Assembly (NCBI GenBank): GCA_039619475.1
Contig: CM077115.1
Span: forward strand, 447,009,292 to 447,073,291
DNA from: Icerya purchasi
Lineage: Eukaryota; Arthropoda; Insecta; Hemiptera; Monophlebidae
DNA length: 64,000 nt
Reading direction: 5' to 3'
The position numbers were made by a program, and so were the translations under genes. The notes below the pieces were generated by a model. It was not told the origin of the DNA. It was given only the letters and a program-made list of their open reading frames with translations, and made no database searches. Of this stretch, positions 46,960 through 58,210 are shown piece after piece. Position 1 is the stretch's first letter; each line of letters begins with the position of its first letter.

Positions 46960-48105
46960 AAAATAAACTAACCATACCTGCATACTGTCTGCCTAAACAC
47001 GCAATTCAGCAAAAACAATTTGAGTCAGTCTTTAAACGGCTGGACTAAAGATTCACCATTGAAAGAGATTTCAATCCAAAACATTCAGCTTAGAGGTCAA
47101 GGTTACTCCAAATGGAAAACAGTTAATCCAGGCGTGCATTATAACTTTCTATTTGCGTAAAAGGAAACCTACCGATCCACAGATAATCGAAAAATTCCTG
47201 ATCTTATTGATTTCTTTACTACTAAAGGAATTGGATCGAGCTTCGTGGATATATTGTTAACATCAAAAACCCAAGTTTCACACGCCCGTGTTATTAACAA
47301 TTAGTAATGCAGTTATAAGAAAAAATAAAAAACTTCACCGATAAAAAAAAAACTGATTGGGGGACATATTCTGAAATTAATTTGATTTAAGAATTAATCT
47401 TACAGTAAGATTAAAAGAAAAGAAAATAAAGGAATTAGGCGCTTAGACGTAAAGCTTTATTCAAATAATTCGGGGGAGTCGGCGATCTTATCTCCAAATT
47501 TTACACAAACTTTTGAGCCGGAAAAAAACTATCCGCTTGAAGTACCTGAATTGATCGCAGAACATAGTAGAAGTCGACGTATTTGGCATAGAACTAGCAA
47601 TCCAATTGATAAGACTGCGTTTAATCGAAATAAGCAGTTAATTAAATAGTGCAAAAAGTATTCTCAATGCTCATTTCTCCAAAAGCTAATAAAGATTATT
47701 CTTTGTGAAAAGCAACACGCCAAATAAAAGGTATGTCCCGCCACTCAAAAATTAAATTAGAAGATGGATAAGAAAAAACGCGAAAAAAAGCAGAACTATT
47801 CGCTAAACATGTACATCGGACATTTCAGCCGTACAACATTCAATATATCAATAGCGATTAGATAAAGAGAAATCTCGGCAGTTTGAAATTTATAAATCCT
47901 TATGAGGGGTAGCTGAAGGAACAGAAACTAACATCAATCTAAAGGAAACTTCAGGGGAATTGATAAAATATCACCAGGAATGTTGAAAAAAATATCTAGA
48001 AAAAAAATAATGTTACCGTATTTATTCAATGTCTATTTCTTATTGATGCATGTGCCTGAGTATTTCGAAATTGCTCAAATTATTATGCTTAAAAAACTAG
48101 ATACA
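46960..48105 (+). pseudogene. Jockey-type LINE relic, endonuclease to start of RT
   Basis: The + frames in order read: YCLPKHAIQQKQFESVFKRL, PTYRSTDNRKIPDLIDFFTT (endonuclease end, family 'EPTYWPTDxNKIPDLLDFF'), VPELIAEHSRSRRIWHRTSN and PIDKTAFNRNKQLIK, KKAELFAKHVHRTFQPYN, SPGMLKKISRKKIMLPYLFN and VPEYFEIAQIIMLKK. This is the 5' half of a Jockey ORF2; stops and frameshifts are frequent. Confidence 0.72.
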
Positions 48106-48300
48106 CCAAGCTATGATGTATCTTCCCCTCAACTATATTCTTCTTTCCTGACAATTTCAGTTTTCTCGTTTAAGCGTTTTAGTACTTCGGCATTCGTAAC
48201 TTTGGCCGTCCAGGGAATTTTCTTCCAACGTTTTACATAATGTCATTGGAAATGTCCAAGATTCAACGCCATATGGCAGGACGAGAAGGTATAATATTTT
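48090..48300 (-). pseudogene. RTE-type LINE fragment, minus strand
   Basis: The minus frame WKKIPWTAKVTNAEVLKRLN, with EKTEIVRKEEYS, matches the 'R..WTDKVTNEEVLRRVxE' stretch of insect endonuclease-RTs. It is preceded in another frame by LVLPYGVESWTF. It abuts the + strand Jockey relic and the SLC26 last exon. Confidence 0.6.
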
Positions 48301-48539
48301 TCTTGAAAATTGAACAATTTATTCGGCTTTTCGTACTTTTCAGTTACCTACACGCATTGAGAATATATAGAGGCACGTATGTTATCAGCTAGTGATATTT
48401 TGTGAAATTTAAATTTTCTGTAAGATATATATTTTTTAGTTGGTTAAAACTGAATAATTAGTAATCGTAGGGAAAGTAAATATTTTGCGAGGTCAAAAAC
48501 GACTTTGCGGCCTGATCCGATGCAATATTTTTTTCTTAG

Positions 48540-48750
48540 GTCTCATAAAGTGTCGACTGTAAATGAGGTTTCAGACGTTTCACACGAGTGTGAAGCAAAT
48601 AATGAAAATGCCGACCTTTTTAATATTCATATAAATCCACCTGGTAATTATTTAGTATCGGAAGATGATTCAGCGGAAGAAGACGAAGTTAACTTTGACC
48701 GCCTTTCTAGCCGTCAATGCTTACTACCGGTGAGTTATTCGTTGATCTAG
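48540..48750 (+). CDS. SLC26A11-like: SLC26A11-like probable last exon (acidic C-terminal tail)
   Basis: A strong acceptor (TATTTTTTTCTTAG) precedes a frame that completes the split AGG codon left by exon i. It encodes SHKVSTVNEVSDVSHECEAN, then an acidic stretch with VSEDDSAEEDEVNFDRL and SSRQCLLP. After CLLP the frame either runs seven codons to TAG at 48748-48750 (PVSYSLI counting the proline) or leaves by a consensus donor GTGAGT at 48730. An AATAAA lies at 48853-48858, which supports a terminal exon. The tail itself has no motif I recognise; the assignment rests on phase, splice site and position. Confidence 0.65.
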
Positions 48751-49110
48751 AAAGCAGAGAAGCGGAATTCGCAAAAATAACGTTAGTTGGCCTTTATCTT
48801 TCACTTGCACATCATTCAAAAACGTCATAACTTTGAACTAAAAAAAATCCGAAATAAAATTACGAAAGTAGATAAAAAAGGGATTTAATTTCTGTAACAC
48901 AAACTTGGAAGCACCTCCTTACGGCTCTATGGTGACACAGTTGCTTCATCAGATCCGTTTTGGTATTTTGAACTTTTTTTAAACTCCGATGTTATCGGGC
49001 AATTGTTAAATGGACGGAATGGCACGCGTCACGAAAAAACAAGATGGATTTCACACTCTCCTCTCTTGACGACGAAATACACCGCATTACTACTAGGCTA
49101 TTTATTTTGA

Positions 49111-49144
<34 letters not shown>

Positions 49145-50040
49145 CTTTGTTAAAATAGAGAATGTATCAGGAAAATAATAAAGTAAAATCGTTTTGAAGA
49201 AATATTACGATATTGTCGTAGAGGAAATAACCATAAGTCACCAAAGAGTAACAAAATAGTCAAAGTTTGACCATTATTTAATGAAAAACTAGTAGACGTT
49301 ACACATAGGGACATAACAATTGGTTCGAAAAAACCCAGTGTTGATTTTTTCACTGTGAAGCAACAGCTGCGGTGTGCAGCCTGAAAAAGTTAAATTAAAA
49401 ATACTAAACGCGTTCCAAAAGTCTGCTGTAAGTTTACGTCAAAAATGTTTCTCCAAGTTTCACTTGTAATTTATGTGTTCGGCTTTTTAAAATATCTGCG
49501 GTACATCCGCAATTATTATTATCTTTTCGGAAAATTCAGTTATGATTAATTTATTTATGATTTTTTAAATAATATTGAAGTAAAAAATTATAAGCAGAAT
49601 GTGAATTTGCCATTAAAACTAAACGAAATAAATAGTAATAACTTATAATCTGGCCTGTTTTAAAATAGTAAACGTAACAATAACATTATGCACACTGAAG
49701 CGTATTTTTATGCAAAAATAATTTTCGTATATAATCATGTTCAACCCATAAATTTGCCAGGATTTTTTTGCTAATATTGTAATTTTTTTTGTTATTTTAC
49801 TTTAATGATCTCAGTAATTAGTCCTAATTCCTTTTTTATATACATATTTAGTCAGTTTTTAAATGGGTCGACAACAGAGTCTTATTCAAATAAACTATAC
49901 CAACTAAATACAAAAAAGCAGTTAACCAAATTATTGGTTATTAGTAGCAATATAATCAAAAAAACGACATCGACAAAAAAAATCCCGGGAATTTATGGGT
50001 TGGAGGGATTTTTTATGCAAATTATTTCCGCATAAAAATA
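48751..50040. other. 3' flank of SLC26 gene; no gene recognised
   Basis: Holds the candidate AATAAA at 48853 and an (AT/AC)n tract at 49109-49144. Otherwise AT-rich. Confidence 0.4.
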
Positions 50041-50044
50041 CACA

Positions 50045-50075
<31 letters not shown>

Positions 50076-50433
50076 CATATATACATATAAGTCGGCCATT
50101 TTTGCCTCGCAAGGGGCTGTGCCCCTTGACCCCTCTTGCTTTTATTTATGTCTCTTTCTCTTCTATACTTTGTATAAAATGATCAAAATTTACAACGTAA
50201 CTCTTACTGGCATCAACACAAAAAGAAAAACAAAACATAATCACAAAAATCCTATCCTAACATTTATCTTTCATTACATAAAATTAAGATATTGTTTCAT
50301 TACATTTTTCGTTCCATAAAATTGTGACATTTTTTAAATAACAACAATAACAAAAATCCTATAAAACATAACAAACGTTACACAAAATTGGGACATTTTT
50401 TCGAATGGGGGATAGCCTAAGAATTACGTTGTA

Positions 50434-50491
<58 letters not shown>

Positions 50492-50740
50492 ATGTATATA
50501 TATATATATGTGTATGTATATGTACATATATATAAAGCTCAACCCTTCGGGACTCGGAAGGGGGCAAGCCCCCTTCACCGCCAGGTCTAGTTCTTCCATA
50601 ATTCTTATGGAAGAGTAAACTTTTTCATCGGCTATGTCGTTTTGACAAAAAAAAAAAATTTTTTCGTTACATATTTCGTTACATAAAATTGTGACATTTT
50701 TTTGAGACAAACTTTGTGACAGGACACTTTTCCTGATGAC
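50041..50740 (+). repeat. Two (TA)n + GC-hairpin modules with shared downstream sequence
   Basis: Module 1: TA repeat to 50089, then AAGGGGCTGTGCCCCTT (50111-50127, 7-bp stem). Module 2: TA repeat 50439-50535, then GAAGGGGGCAAGCCCCCTTC (50557-50576, 9-bp stem). Both are followed within 110-210 bases by variants of TTACATAAAATTGTGACATT. Related modules lie at 43830-43905 and 52204-52320. Confidence 0.65.
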
Positions 50741-51189
50741 CACTGGCGTAAAAATAGCGTAGCCATTAATATGTATTCGATATGGTAACTGGTTACGATA
50801 AAATTTTACTTAACTTCACTTATTAATCTATTGGCCAATTATCTCTCCTTTTTAAGTAAAATTATTTTATTACTTTTTTCTTGTTTTTTACGAGTACGCG
50901 ATCATTTCATTTCATTTAATTAGTTACACCCACAAGTGACAGAGCTGTCGGCGGCCAGTTTCCACTACACATATACACAAACTGTAAATTTTTACGCACG
51001 AAACCTTTATTTTAATATTGTTCCTATACAAAACTCATTCCGGAGGATGCAGCTACACAAAAAAACGTAACATCCTAAACTTGTACACGAAATTAAAACA
51101 AATTTGACTAACACACACACACACACACTCAAAAACATCCAGACATGATTGTAAATTGATCGGCAAATCGTAATATGCAACAAAATAAT

Positions 51190-51930
51190 TTATTCTTCAT
51201 TCTGACGACGAAGCCGTCTGTAATCCTGACCATATCTTCTTTGAATGTCCATCCCTCGTAAGCGAACGCATTTTTTTGTACTCCAATTTGTTATCACTCA
51301 AACTCCCTACTCCTTAGAGCGTCTAAGTAAAGCTATAAATAGCAATAGCCGTATATTGACCTACTTTGGATTGCTGGCCACTGTGGTATAGCTGGTAACG
51401 ATCTTGCTGACTCGTTAGCATGCTCGACCGCAGTAAATGGTCGTTTCATGATTTCCTTCCCAAAGTCTTTACTCTCTCTCTTTTCGTTCTCACCGTGACT
51501 TTTGGACTGATCTCTATCCGTCATTTTTCTCCAACCCTGACTCCTTTTACCTTGCCTTACAGCCTAAATCCTATTCTCCTTGGTTTAACAATTTTCCCAG
51601 CATCAGCCGTTCTGTCACTTCTTCCATAGTTCGCCTTCCTTTTAATCATAATCTGCTCCCGGCTTCTCGTTTCCGCTTTGCTCTTGTTCAATCTCCTTTG
51701 TGCCCCTTTCATCCTCCTACTTTAAATGTTACATGTGATGCAAACCACATACTATTCGAATGTTCCTTCATTTCTACAGAACGCGCGATCTTTCATTCCA
51801 ATTTCCTTAGCCTTGGCCTCCATACTCCTTACGGTGCTCTCTACATTCTCGCTTTTCCATCTCCTTCTGTTGTTCGTCTGTTAGCCACCTTAATTTCTTC
51901 TGTTTCTAATCGTTTCTTGATTTAACCCGT
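51190..51930 (+). pseudogene. Two joined LINE C-terminal relics
   Basis: Piece 1 (51195-51290): DDEAVCNPDHIFFECPSLVS, the terminal knuckle, matching 7765-8330. Piece 2 (51355-51925): LLWIAGHCGIAGNDLADSLA (RNase H end), then CDANHILFECSFISTERAIF (a second knuckle). The two knuckles in tandem show separate insertions, not one element. Confidence 0.65.
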
Positions 51931-52197
51931 TGCTCCATATGTCTTTCTTTCCTCTAATCTTTTGTGTTGAGTAAATGTCTTGTGCTGACGTGCCCATAAT
52001 TTAAAAAAAAAAAAAATATATTATATATATACATATATAGCAAAACCCGCTTAAAACGTTTTTTCGAGGGACCGTGCGAAAAGTGTGCATAAGAGGAAAA
52101 GTGTCTTATGTAGGAAAACCCAGGGAATCTACACAAATACATATGATTGAAGAAATAATATTTAAACCCACTTTCTATTCAATTATTTATATACGAG

Positions 52198-52203
<6 letters not shown>

Positions 52204-52259
<56 letters not shown>

Positions 52260-52320
52260 CTCGGTCCTCCGTGCTTCGCAGGGGGCTGCGCCCCTTAACC
52301 CGCCTGGGGACACCCCTGGA
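52204..52320 (+). repeat. (TA)n + GC-hairpin module
   Basis: A TA run to 52255 is followed by AGGGGGCTGCGCCCCTT (52280-52296) and a second short hairpin CTGGGGACACCCCTG. Confidence 0.65.
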
Positions 52321-52409
52321 CCCGCAGCTCTATCACTTGTGTAGTTCGTATAGAACCAGGAAAATTGACAACGTCATTCTTTTCGACTGCACATTTTGGA
52401 ACACATTTA

Positions 52410-52840
52410 TTTTTGTGACAGAAAAGTAACGGGAGCCGGGCTAAGAACGATGTTATTATCGAATAACGAGTTTATCATCGCGCGCTCAACCGTTTACGCC
52501 TGGGCCACACGCGACTATCCCACGACTATCTGTTGGAAGGCGCTCACACCCTCCGACCACGTGTCCTTTCTGTCGCGCACAAGAGCCACCGGCGGTTGAG
52601 CACATTTTCATAAACTGCCCTGCACTCCAATCCTCCAGAACGAGACACGGATTTGATAACCTCAGCCATGTTCTCTCAAACTCAGAAGCGAACCAAAGTG
52701 CAGTCTTCCAGTTCGTCAGGGACAGTGGATTAGGGGCATTCCTGTAACCGGAGACTCTCGGGCTGTAATAGTCTAGATAATATACACGGCCCGGGGTTTA
52801 ACCACGGTTTGAAAATTTAAAAAAAAAAATAATAATTAAC
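52410..52840 (+). pseudogene. LINE 3' end, GC-richer, with knuckle and A-tail
   Basis: One frame gives LRTMLLSNNEFIIARSTVYA, another HPPTTCPFCRAQEPPAVEHI then FINCPALQSS and a stop at AFL*. C-x2-C-x12-H-x4-C is the canonical Jockey/R1 end. G+C is higher than in neighbouring DNA, and the copy ends in an A-run with AATAATAA. It is probably the most recent LINE insertion in the window. Confidence 0.72.
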
Positions 52841-53699
52841 CCGGGCAACAATCCATTTTGTCGATACTTTGTCTTCTTATATATACAATATATGTAACGT
52901 TTTGACGCCAAAAAATGGCGTCGGTCGGCCTAAGAAGGACGTTATCATTAATATGTATATATCATAATTGTTTATACCATTTGCCGGGAAATAAAAATCG
53001 ATCTTATTTTACTCTAGTGATTTTGGTTCGCTTGAAATAATTATATATTGGTAGTCTTATTTCTGCGCAGTTCAATACACGAAATTTTTTTTAGAAAAAA
53101 AACACCTCACCTTTTCCGCTAACCTAGACAAGAAAATGTCGTTCTAGATCCGGTTTTACTTTATTTCCCAATTACTTTTGTCAATTTACTCTCGGTTTTT
53201 ATATTCCTAATTTCTGGAAAGAGTTGCGAATATCTTGTGTAATTTGACTTAGACGATCGTCTGTAACACGAGGTCACCTTTAAAAATGTCTCGTTTCAGA
53301 TAAAAATTTCTGTCTTTCACGGCAAAAAACGAATTTTTGTATGGGACGGATGATTTTGCTTATTTTTAGCCCCTCTCGCAGAGTTTAAAATTAAAATTTA
53401 CTAGATTTTTATAAACTTGCAACCTCTTATACTTTCATTACAAAAAATAAACAAACGAGGACAATTAGAAAAACATTCACGTTTAAAAACCAGCTGATTT
53501 GCAGCCTTAGAAAAAAAAAAAAAAAAAAGCTACATGACACGGAAAATAATAAAGACGAGTACAAAAATAATTAATAACATTTAACAACTGATAGTTCGCG
53601 ACCAAATTTTTATCGGTCAACTTTGTTAGTAATAAATATTAATAAAAATTTACAAAAATTTAACCCACAAATCTTCTTCATTCTCTCCTCAACCTAATG

Positions 53700-53905
53700 G
53701 TTGGTGGGTACTACCTATTCGTATATCTCAGCTGTACAGACACAGGCATAGTGTACTAGGCAATTGTTTATATACAGTACGAATGTGTACACACGCAAGA
53801 CTTCATTCGGAACTGATCAGTAATCGTTTGATTTATATCGTTTTACAAAAGTGTGCAGTCCCGTGTATGTCTTTTATGTACTGACCTAGCGCGCATATGA
53901 TGTTC
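53700..53905 (-). repeat. SINE body, copy 4 (no tRNA head)
   Basis: GACACAGGCATAGTGTACTA and GAACTGATCAGTAATCGTTT match 11290-11400 closely. The tRNA-like head is missing, so it is truncated at that side. Confidence 0.75.
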
Positions 53906-54511
53906 AACCCACAAATACGAAGCATAATTATGAAACTTTTATAATTGAAAAAACCTTATTAATGAAAACAACATTTGAAGACAAAGTACAAAAATAATCG
54001 ATAATATTTAACAACGGGTAGTTTACAAACAGTTACTTCTTTATTCACACCTACTATTGATGGGAATTAATAAAAAATTTCAAACCGAAGTTCAGAAAAA
54101 CAAAATAAAATAAGAGAATAAGTATAAAACGTAATTATAAATTGTCCGAATTTAAATTCAAATCGTTAATCAAAACGGACGTAGAGAAATAATGCACCTG
54201 TGTACGTGCGGTTAACATTGCTCAGAACTAAGCGGCGTCTAGGTGCCGATGACCTTTCGCTTTATATTCGAGAGCTATAATTTTTAAAATGTAGTAATAT
54301 ACGCGATCCTACATTGATTTTTTGTAAAAAGTTTTATTTGTGAATGGAAAAAAAGTAAATTAAGAAACCTAAATTAACACTTATAAAGAAAGTTTTTCTA
54401 TATCGTCGCTAAATTACAGAAACCTATAATTTAAATATAAAATACACGTCTCGTATCTGAGTATTACTATAAGAACCTTAGTAGGTTGTACATATATTTT
54501 TAAGTAGGTAT

Positions 54512-54555
<44 letters not shown>

Positions 54556-55845
54556 CAAGGAGATTAAACCTGCTAACCTCTTCGCAGCTCAAGCCTCTGC
54601 ATTTTTAATTGTTTTACGTCGTGAATTTTTAAAATAAAGGAACTGTCTGCCCACGTAGTCTTTATTTTTTAAACATAGGATGTGATTAAGTTAAACAATT
54701 AATTTTGTATTAAAATATCAATAACAGATTCCACGACAATTGTTTGATATTGCGGAGTTGCGTCTTTGTCGTTAATTCGATTTTTTTTTTTCATAATTGT
54801 TTTTGTTAATTTTACTTTCGACCGGTTCTATTAAACTGTACCACTTGGGCATTAATGAGGCAAGAATTGCTAAATTTAGCGCTTGTATGTTTCTTCTAAT
54901 ATGGTACTGCACAGCTGTTATTCAATTTAATTCACAAAACTAATATTTTTTAATAAACGTCAACAGATTTTATGAAGGACAACAGAGATCTCTGATGTTT
55001 ATTACAGAAAAAAGCTAAAGACGATGTTACTGCGAGAAAGTGAAAAGAAAAAATAGGTGAAAAATATAATTTGCTCCCAGGAGCCGGTCTAAAACAGCGT
55101 ATTAAGTGAGAAATGGTATTAATAGGCGGGTTCCTTATTTTGTATACAATCTTACATTTGTTACACTTCGAATTTTCAAGTAGGTTTAGTTTAGGTTATT
55201 ACTGTTTATTTTTTCGTTTAATTTGTTATATACTGCCCGATGAAACTTTAAAAAAATACATGTTTTTTTTTTTTTTTGATTGTCAAAAATTACAAATATT
55301 GCAGGAGAACAGTTATACAAAACTTCCTTTTGTGTAAATTGCAAAACAATTACAATTTGGAATTTGAAATTTACATATTACACACACTCATAAAGAGAAA
55401 AGTTTAACTGGTAAATATATTTAAATAAGTTTAAATGGACAAAGGGAGTAAATTTTCCAGGTTATCGTCAAATTTTTAACTTGCAGAGGCCAAAAACATC
55501 GATACAAGCCTACCGGAAGAAAAAGTCGTTAAACATTTATAAAAAATTATATAAGCCACGGGTTGCACATACGAGACCGTGCATAAGCCATAGTCAATTT
55601 CAGATCATATATAAGAATTTTAGAACTGCACATACGTTACGCGTCAGTACACATCCATAAATCACACCAGTGTGTACGCTAAAATATCCAAATTTAAACG
55701 GAACTACCTTGCGCCTCTTGCAACACCTCCCATTATTTTTCAATATGAAGCATAACCATTTTAAAATCCACCACAGTTTCAACTGACGAAGAAATTTTCA
55801 AAGGAAATTATTTTTCACCATAATTCTATGCGCAGGTCGAATGAA
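53906..55845. other. Intergenic, only simple repeats
   Basis: A (TA)n run lies at 54517-54550; no gene is supported. Confidence 0.4.
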
Positions 55846-55947
55846 TAAAAATAATTTATTTTCATATTGATAAATTATTTTCATGTTAATAATTTATTTT
55901 CATATTGATAATTTATTTTCATATTGATAATTTATTTTCATGTTGAC
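55846..55947. repeat. Tandem repeat, unit about 22 bp, five copies
   Basis: Units read TTATTTTCATATTGATAATT with small variants. Confidence 0.85.
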
Positions 55948-56109
55948 ATTAGCGAATGGATGAAACGAAATGAACTGGATAAAATAAACGAAGAAACCAC
56001 TGCCAACACGAAATTGTAATACGGTAATACGATAACGAGGTGAGGCAAATAAAAAGTCTTATGTATTAACATAACATTTATAATAATCAATATTCCCATC
56101 TTTTAAGCG

Positions 56110-56230
56110 GCGGTGCAGTAATCAATCAATCAATCATTAAACCGTTTGGTTCGTTTTCTCCATTCGATCCTATTCCATATAAATTGCTTACATTACGACC
56201 TTATTAACTACGTTTAAGGAGCATATTCCA
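56110..56230 (-). repeat. RTE-type LINE 3' tip, minus strand
   Basis: On the minus strand it ends with a (GATT)n tail (plus ATCAATCAATCAATC), preceded by a piece resembling 16770-16830. Confidence 0.55.
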
Positions 56231-57268
56231 GTATGGTCAGGTGACAAGCAAAAAATAATCAACTCCCTTACCCCTGTTTCAAAAAAAAAAACAAAAAACT
56301 GTAAAGAATGTAGAAGTAGTCAACGAAAAATAAGATAAAAAAAATAATAAATCCCTTTAAACCGTCCCTTATCCTTTCCGTATTACTTATAGCACTTTAT
56401 TCCTCTTAATTTGTTATCTTTCCTGCATACATTCGGTTCTCGTTTTTTTTTTTTGTTTTTTTTTTTTTTTTATTTTAGCACGTCTATATCTTAGCCCGGA
56501 AACGATATGACGGAAAAAAGTTAATTAGATATGGACTCGGTCAGATATATTCGGTTCTCGTATTAATTTGCTATCGGCATACAGATATAGTAAAGATAAT
56601 GTAGCTTTTGAGCGGAAAGTTTCTTCCAATGATTAATTTGAAAAAATACATCCTTAATTTTTACTTTTAAAAAATCCAAAACTTTGCTCTCCCTAATATT
56701 TACTCCTTCGGCTTTCGTAACAATCACCCCTTCCATCTGTCTTATCCGTCTACTTTTTAATCGTATTCGCTTCTGTCTCTTACGAGATTTTTAATTCTCT
56801 TTCGCCCGTTCTTCATATCTTTTTATCGTAACAATGAAACTATCTGCGATTCGAATGTCCCGTTTCTCTCGAACGTTATTATCTTTTTTATTCCCATTTA
56901 TTAAATCTAAAATCGGTTATTACGCACATTCTCTACTATTGAAATAAAGGAAACCAGATTCGTATAAGGAAATTGACCATCTCAAATGTTTTTCCCCATA
57001 CACGCACCGCTTGTGATCAGAAATCTTCATGAGAAGAACAGGTTAATATTACGAGTTAACTGGCCAATATTCAAAACCATATTTAAAATAGAAGACGGCT
57101 TAAAGAGTGTGTTATATAATACCGAAACAATTAGACAGATACTCGAATCGTTAATTGTAACCTACTAAATGAACAGTTTCAATTTTTTTCGGCTGGTAAT
57201 TAAACCACGCCTACAACAAAATCAGTACATATGAAATATTTTAAAAATAAAATTTATAATGCATTATA
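56231..57268. other. Intergenic, nothing recognised
   Basis: AT-rich with T-tracts around 56440-56475. Confidence 0.35.
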
Positions 57269-57975
57269 CAAAGTGTGTGCCAAAACAACTGCAACTACTC
57301 CCTGTACACGGAGTTTGGACGTTACCTCGCGGGGTCAAAAAGACGAGTGAAACACGAAGTCCGTTCTTTTTCCAACAGCAGAACATATAGCAATACGAGC
57401 GCTAATATAGCAATACGAACATACAGAACTGTATGAACCAAGTGTAGTTAGAGTTTCCCTTACAGATCAAGAAATTTCGTACAAAAAATTGTCTATTGTC
57501 TGATTCGTCGTCTTCAGGCTCCTTCACAAACTATCGTTCTTCGCAATGCGTATCCTTTCGGACCACTTTTTGGAAAAGGGATCAACAGGCAGGTGTTTCA
57601 CGACCACCACTGGTAAATTATGCCATCGCAATATTGTGACCTTGTTTAGATTTTTCGTACCGTATGCAGTTGAGGTTTGTCCATCGGCGATAATTCCCTT
57701 CAAACGCAATAACGAATTACACATCTTTATTCGGTTTTGATTATCAACTGAAAAACGTGCAATACATGTATATGGGGTAGTCTGTAAGGAAAACTCTAAC
57801 TACACTTCGTTCAAACATCTGCATCTCGGTTCGTATTGTTATTAATGACGCTCGTATTGCTATATGTTCCACTGTCGGAAAAAGAATGAACCTCATGTTA
57901 TTTCAGTCGTTTCTCGACCGCTAGATTATTCTGTGTACGGAGAGTAGTTGCAGTTGTTTTAGTCCACCCTCTCTG
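57269..57975. mobile_element. Long-TIR MITE, TA target duplication
   Basis: TA flanks. The ends are CAAAGTGTGTGCCAAAAC and, inverted, CAGAGAGGGTGGACTAAAAC. The inverted arms include AACAACTGCAACTACTC and, further in, GAAGTGTAGTTAGAGTTTTC; each is roughly 190 bp, 707 bp in total. The central 300 bp (57470-57770) is not similar to any transposase I know, although it has ORFs of 64-66 codons on both strands. Confidence 0.8.
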
Positions 57976-58049
57976 TATTTAAGTGACGTTCAAGATATCG
58001 AGAATGAATAAAATTCACATCCGTGAATTCCCCCCTCCCCCCTATATTT

Positions 58050-58210
58050 AGAGTATTACAAACTGGCCATCTAGGCCATTTAGTAATATACTTAAGAGCA
58101 GGAGGAGTATTGAGCATGAAGGAAGAAGTACCCACTGATAACTACACGATAGACTTTGTCTTAGACAAGGTCATGAGGTTTCTTATACTTCAACTGTGTC
58201 TCACAATGAT
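58050..58210 (-). repeat. Jockey-type LINE 3' tip, minus strand
   Basis: TATTACAAACTGGCCATCTA and AACAAGGTCATGAGGTTTCT-type segments match 17060-17200, the 3' end of the Jockey relic. Confidence 0.7.

Larger units (their letters stand above)
5811..48750 (+). other. SLC26A11-like: Gene span: SLC26-family (SLC26A11-like) sulfate/anion transporter, 5' incomplete
   Basis: Ten exons on the + strand join into one open frame. Exon lengths are 202, 221, 193, 159, 162, 141, 146, 165, 161 and 190 nt (211 if the last is terminal). The phases interlock at every junction and all introns are GT-AG. The protein carries the sulfate transporter signature (YGLY..., then G-S-C-K and GPTAI), a multi-pass membrane domain and a C-terminal STAS domain. 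SLC26 proteins exchange anions such as sulfate, chloride or bicarbonate at the plasma membrane or in endomembranes; which anion is carried here is not visible. Residues before TM2 (start codon, TM1) are not found in 1-5810 and presumably lie upstream. Introns are 1.4 to 7.6 kb and most are filled with transposons. Confidence 0.9.

Noticed and set aside
50041..52320. Helitron 3' ends (hairpins)
   Set aside because: No CTRR terminus follows the hairpins at the expected distance and no TC start was found; left as unexplained modules.
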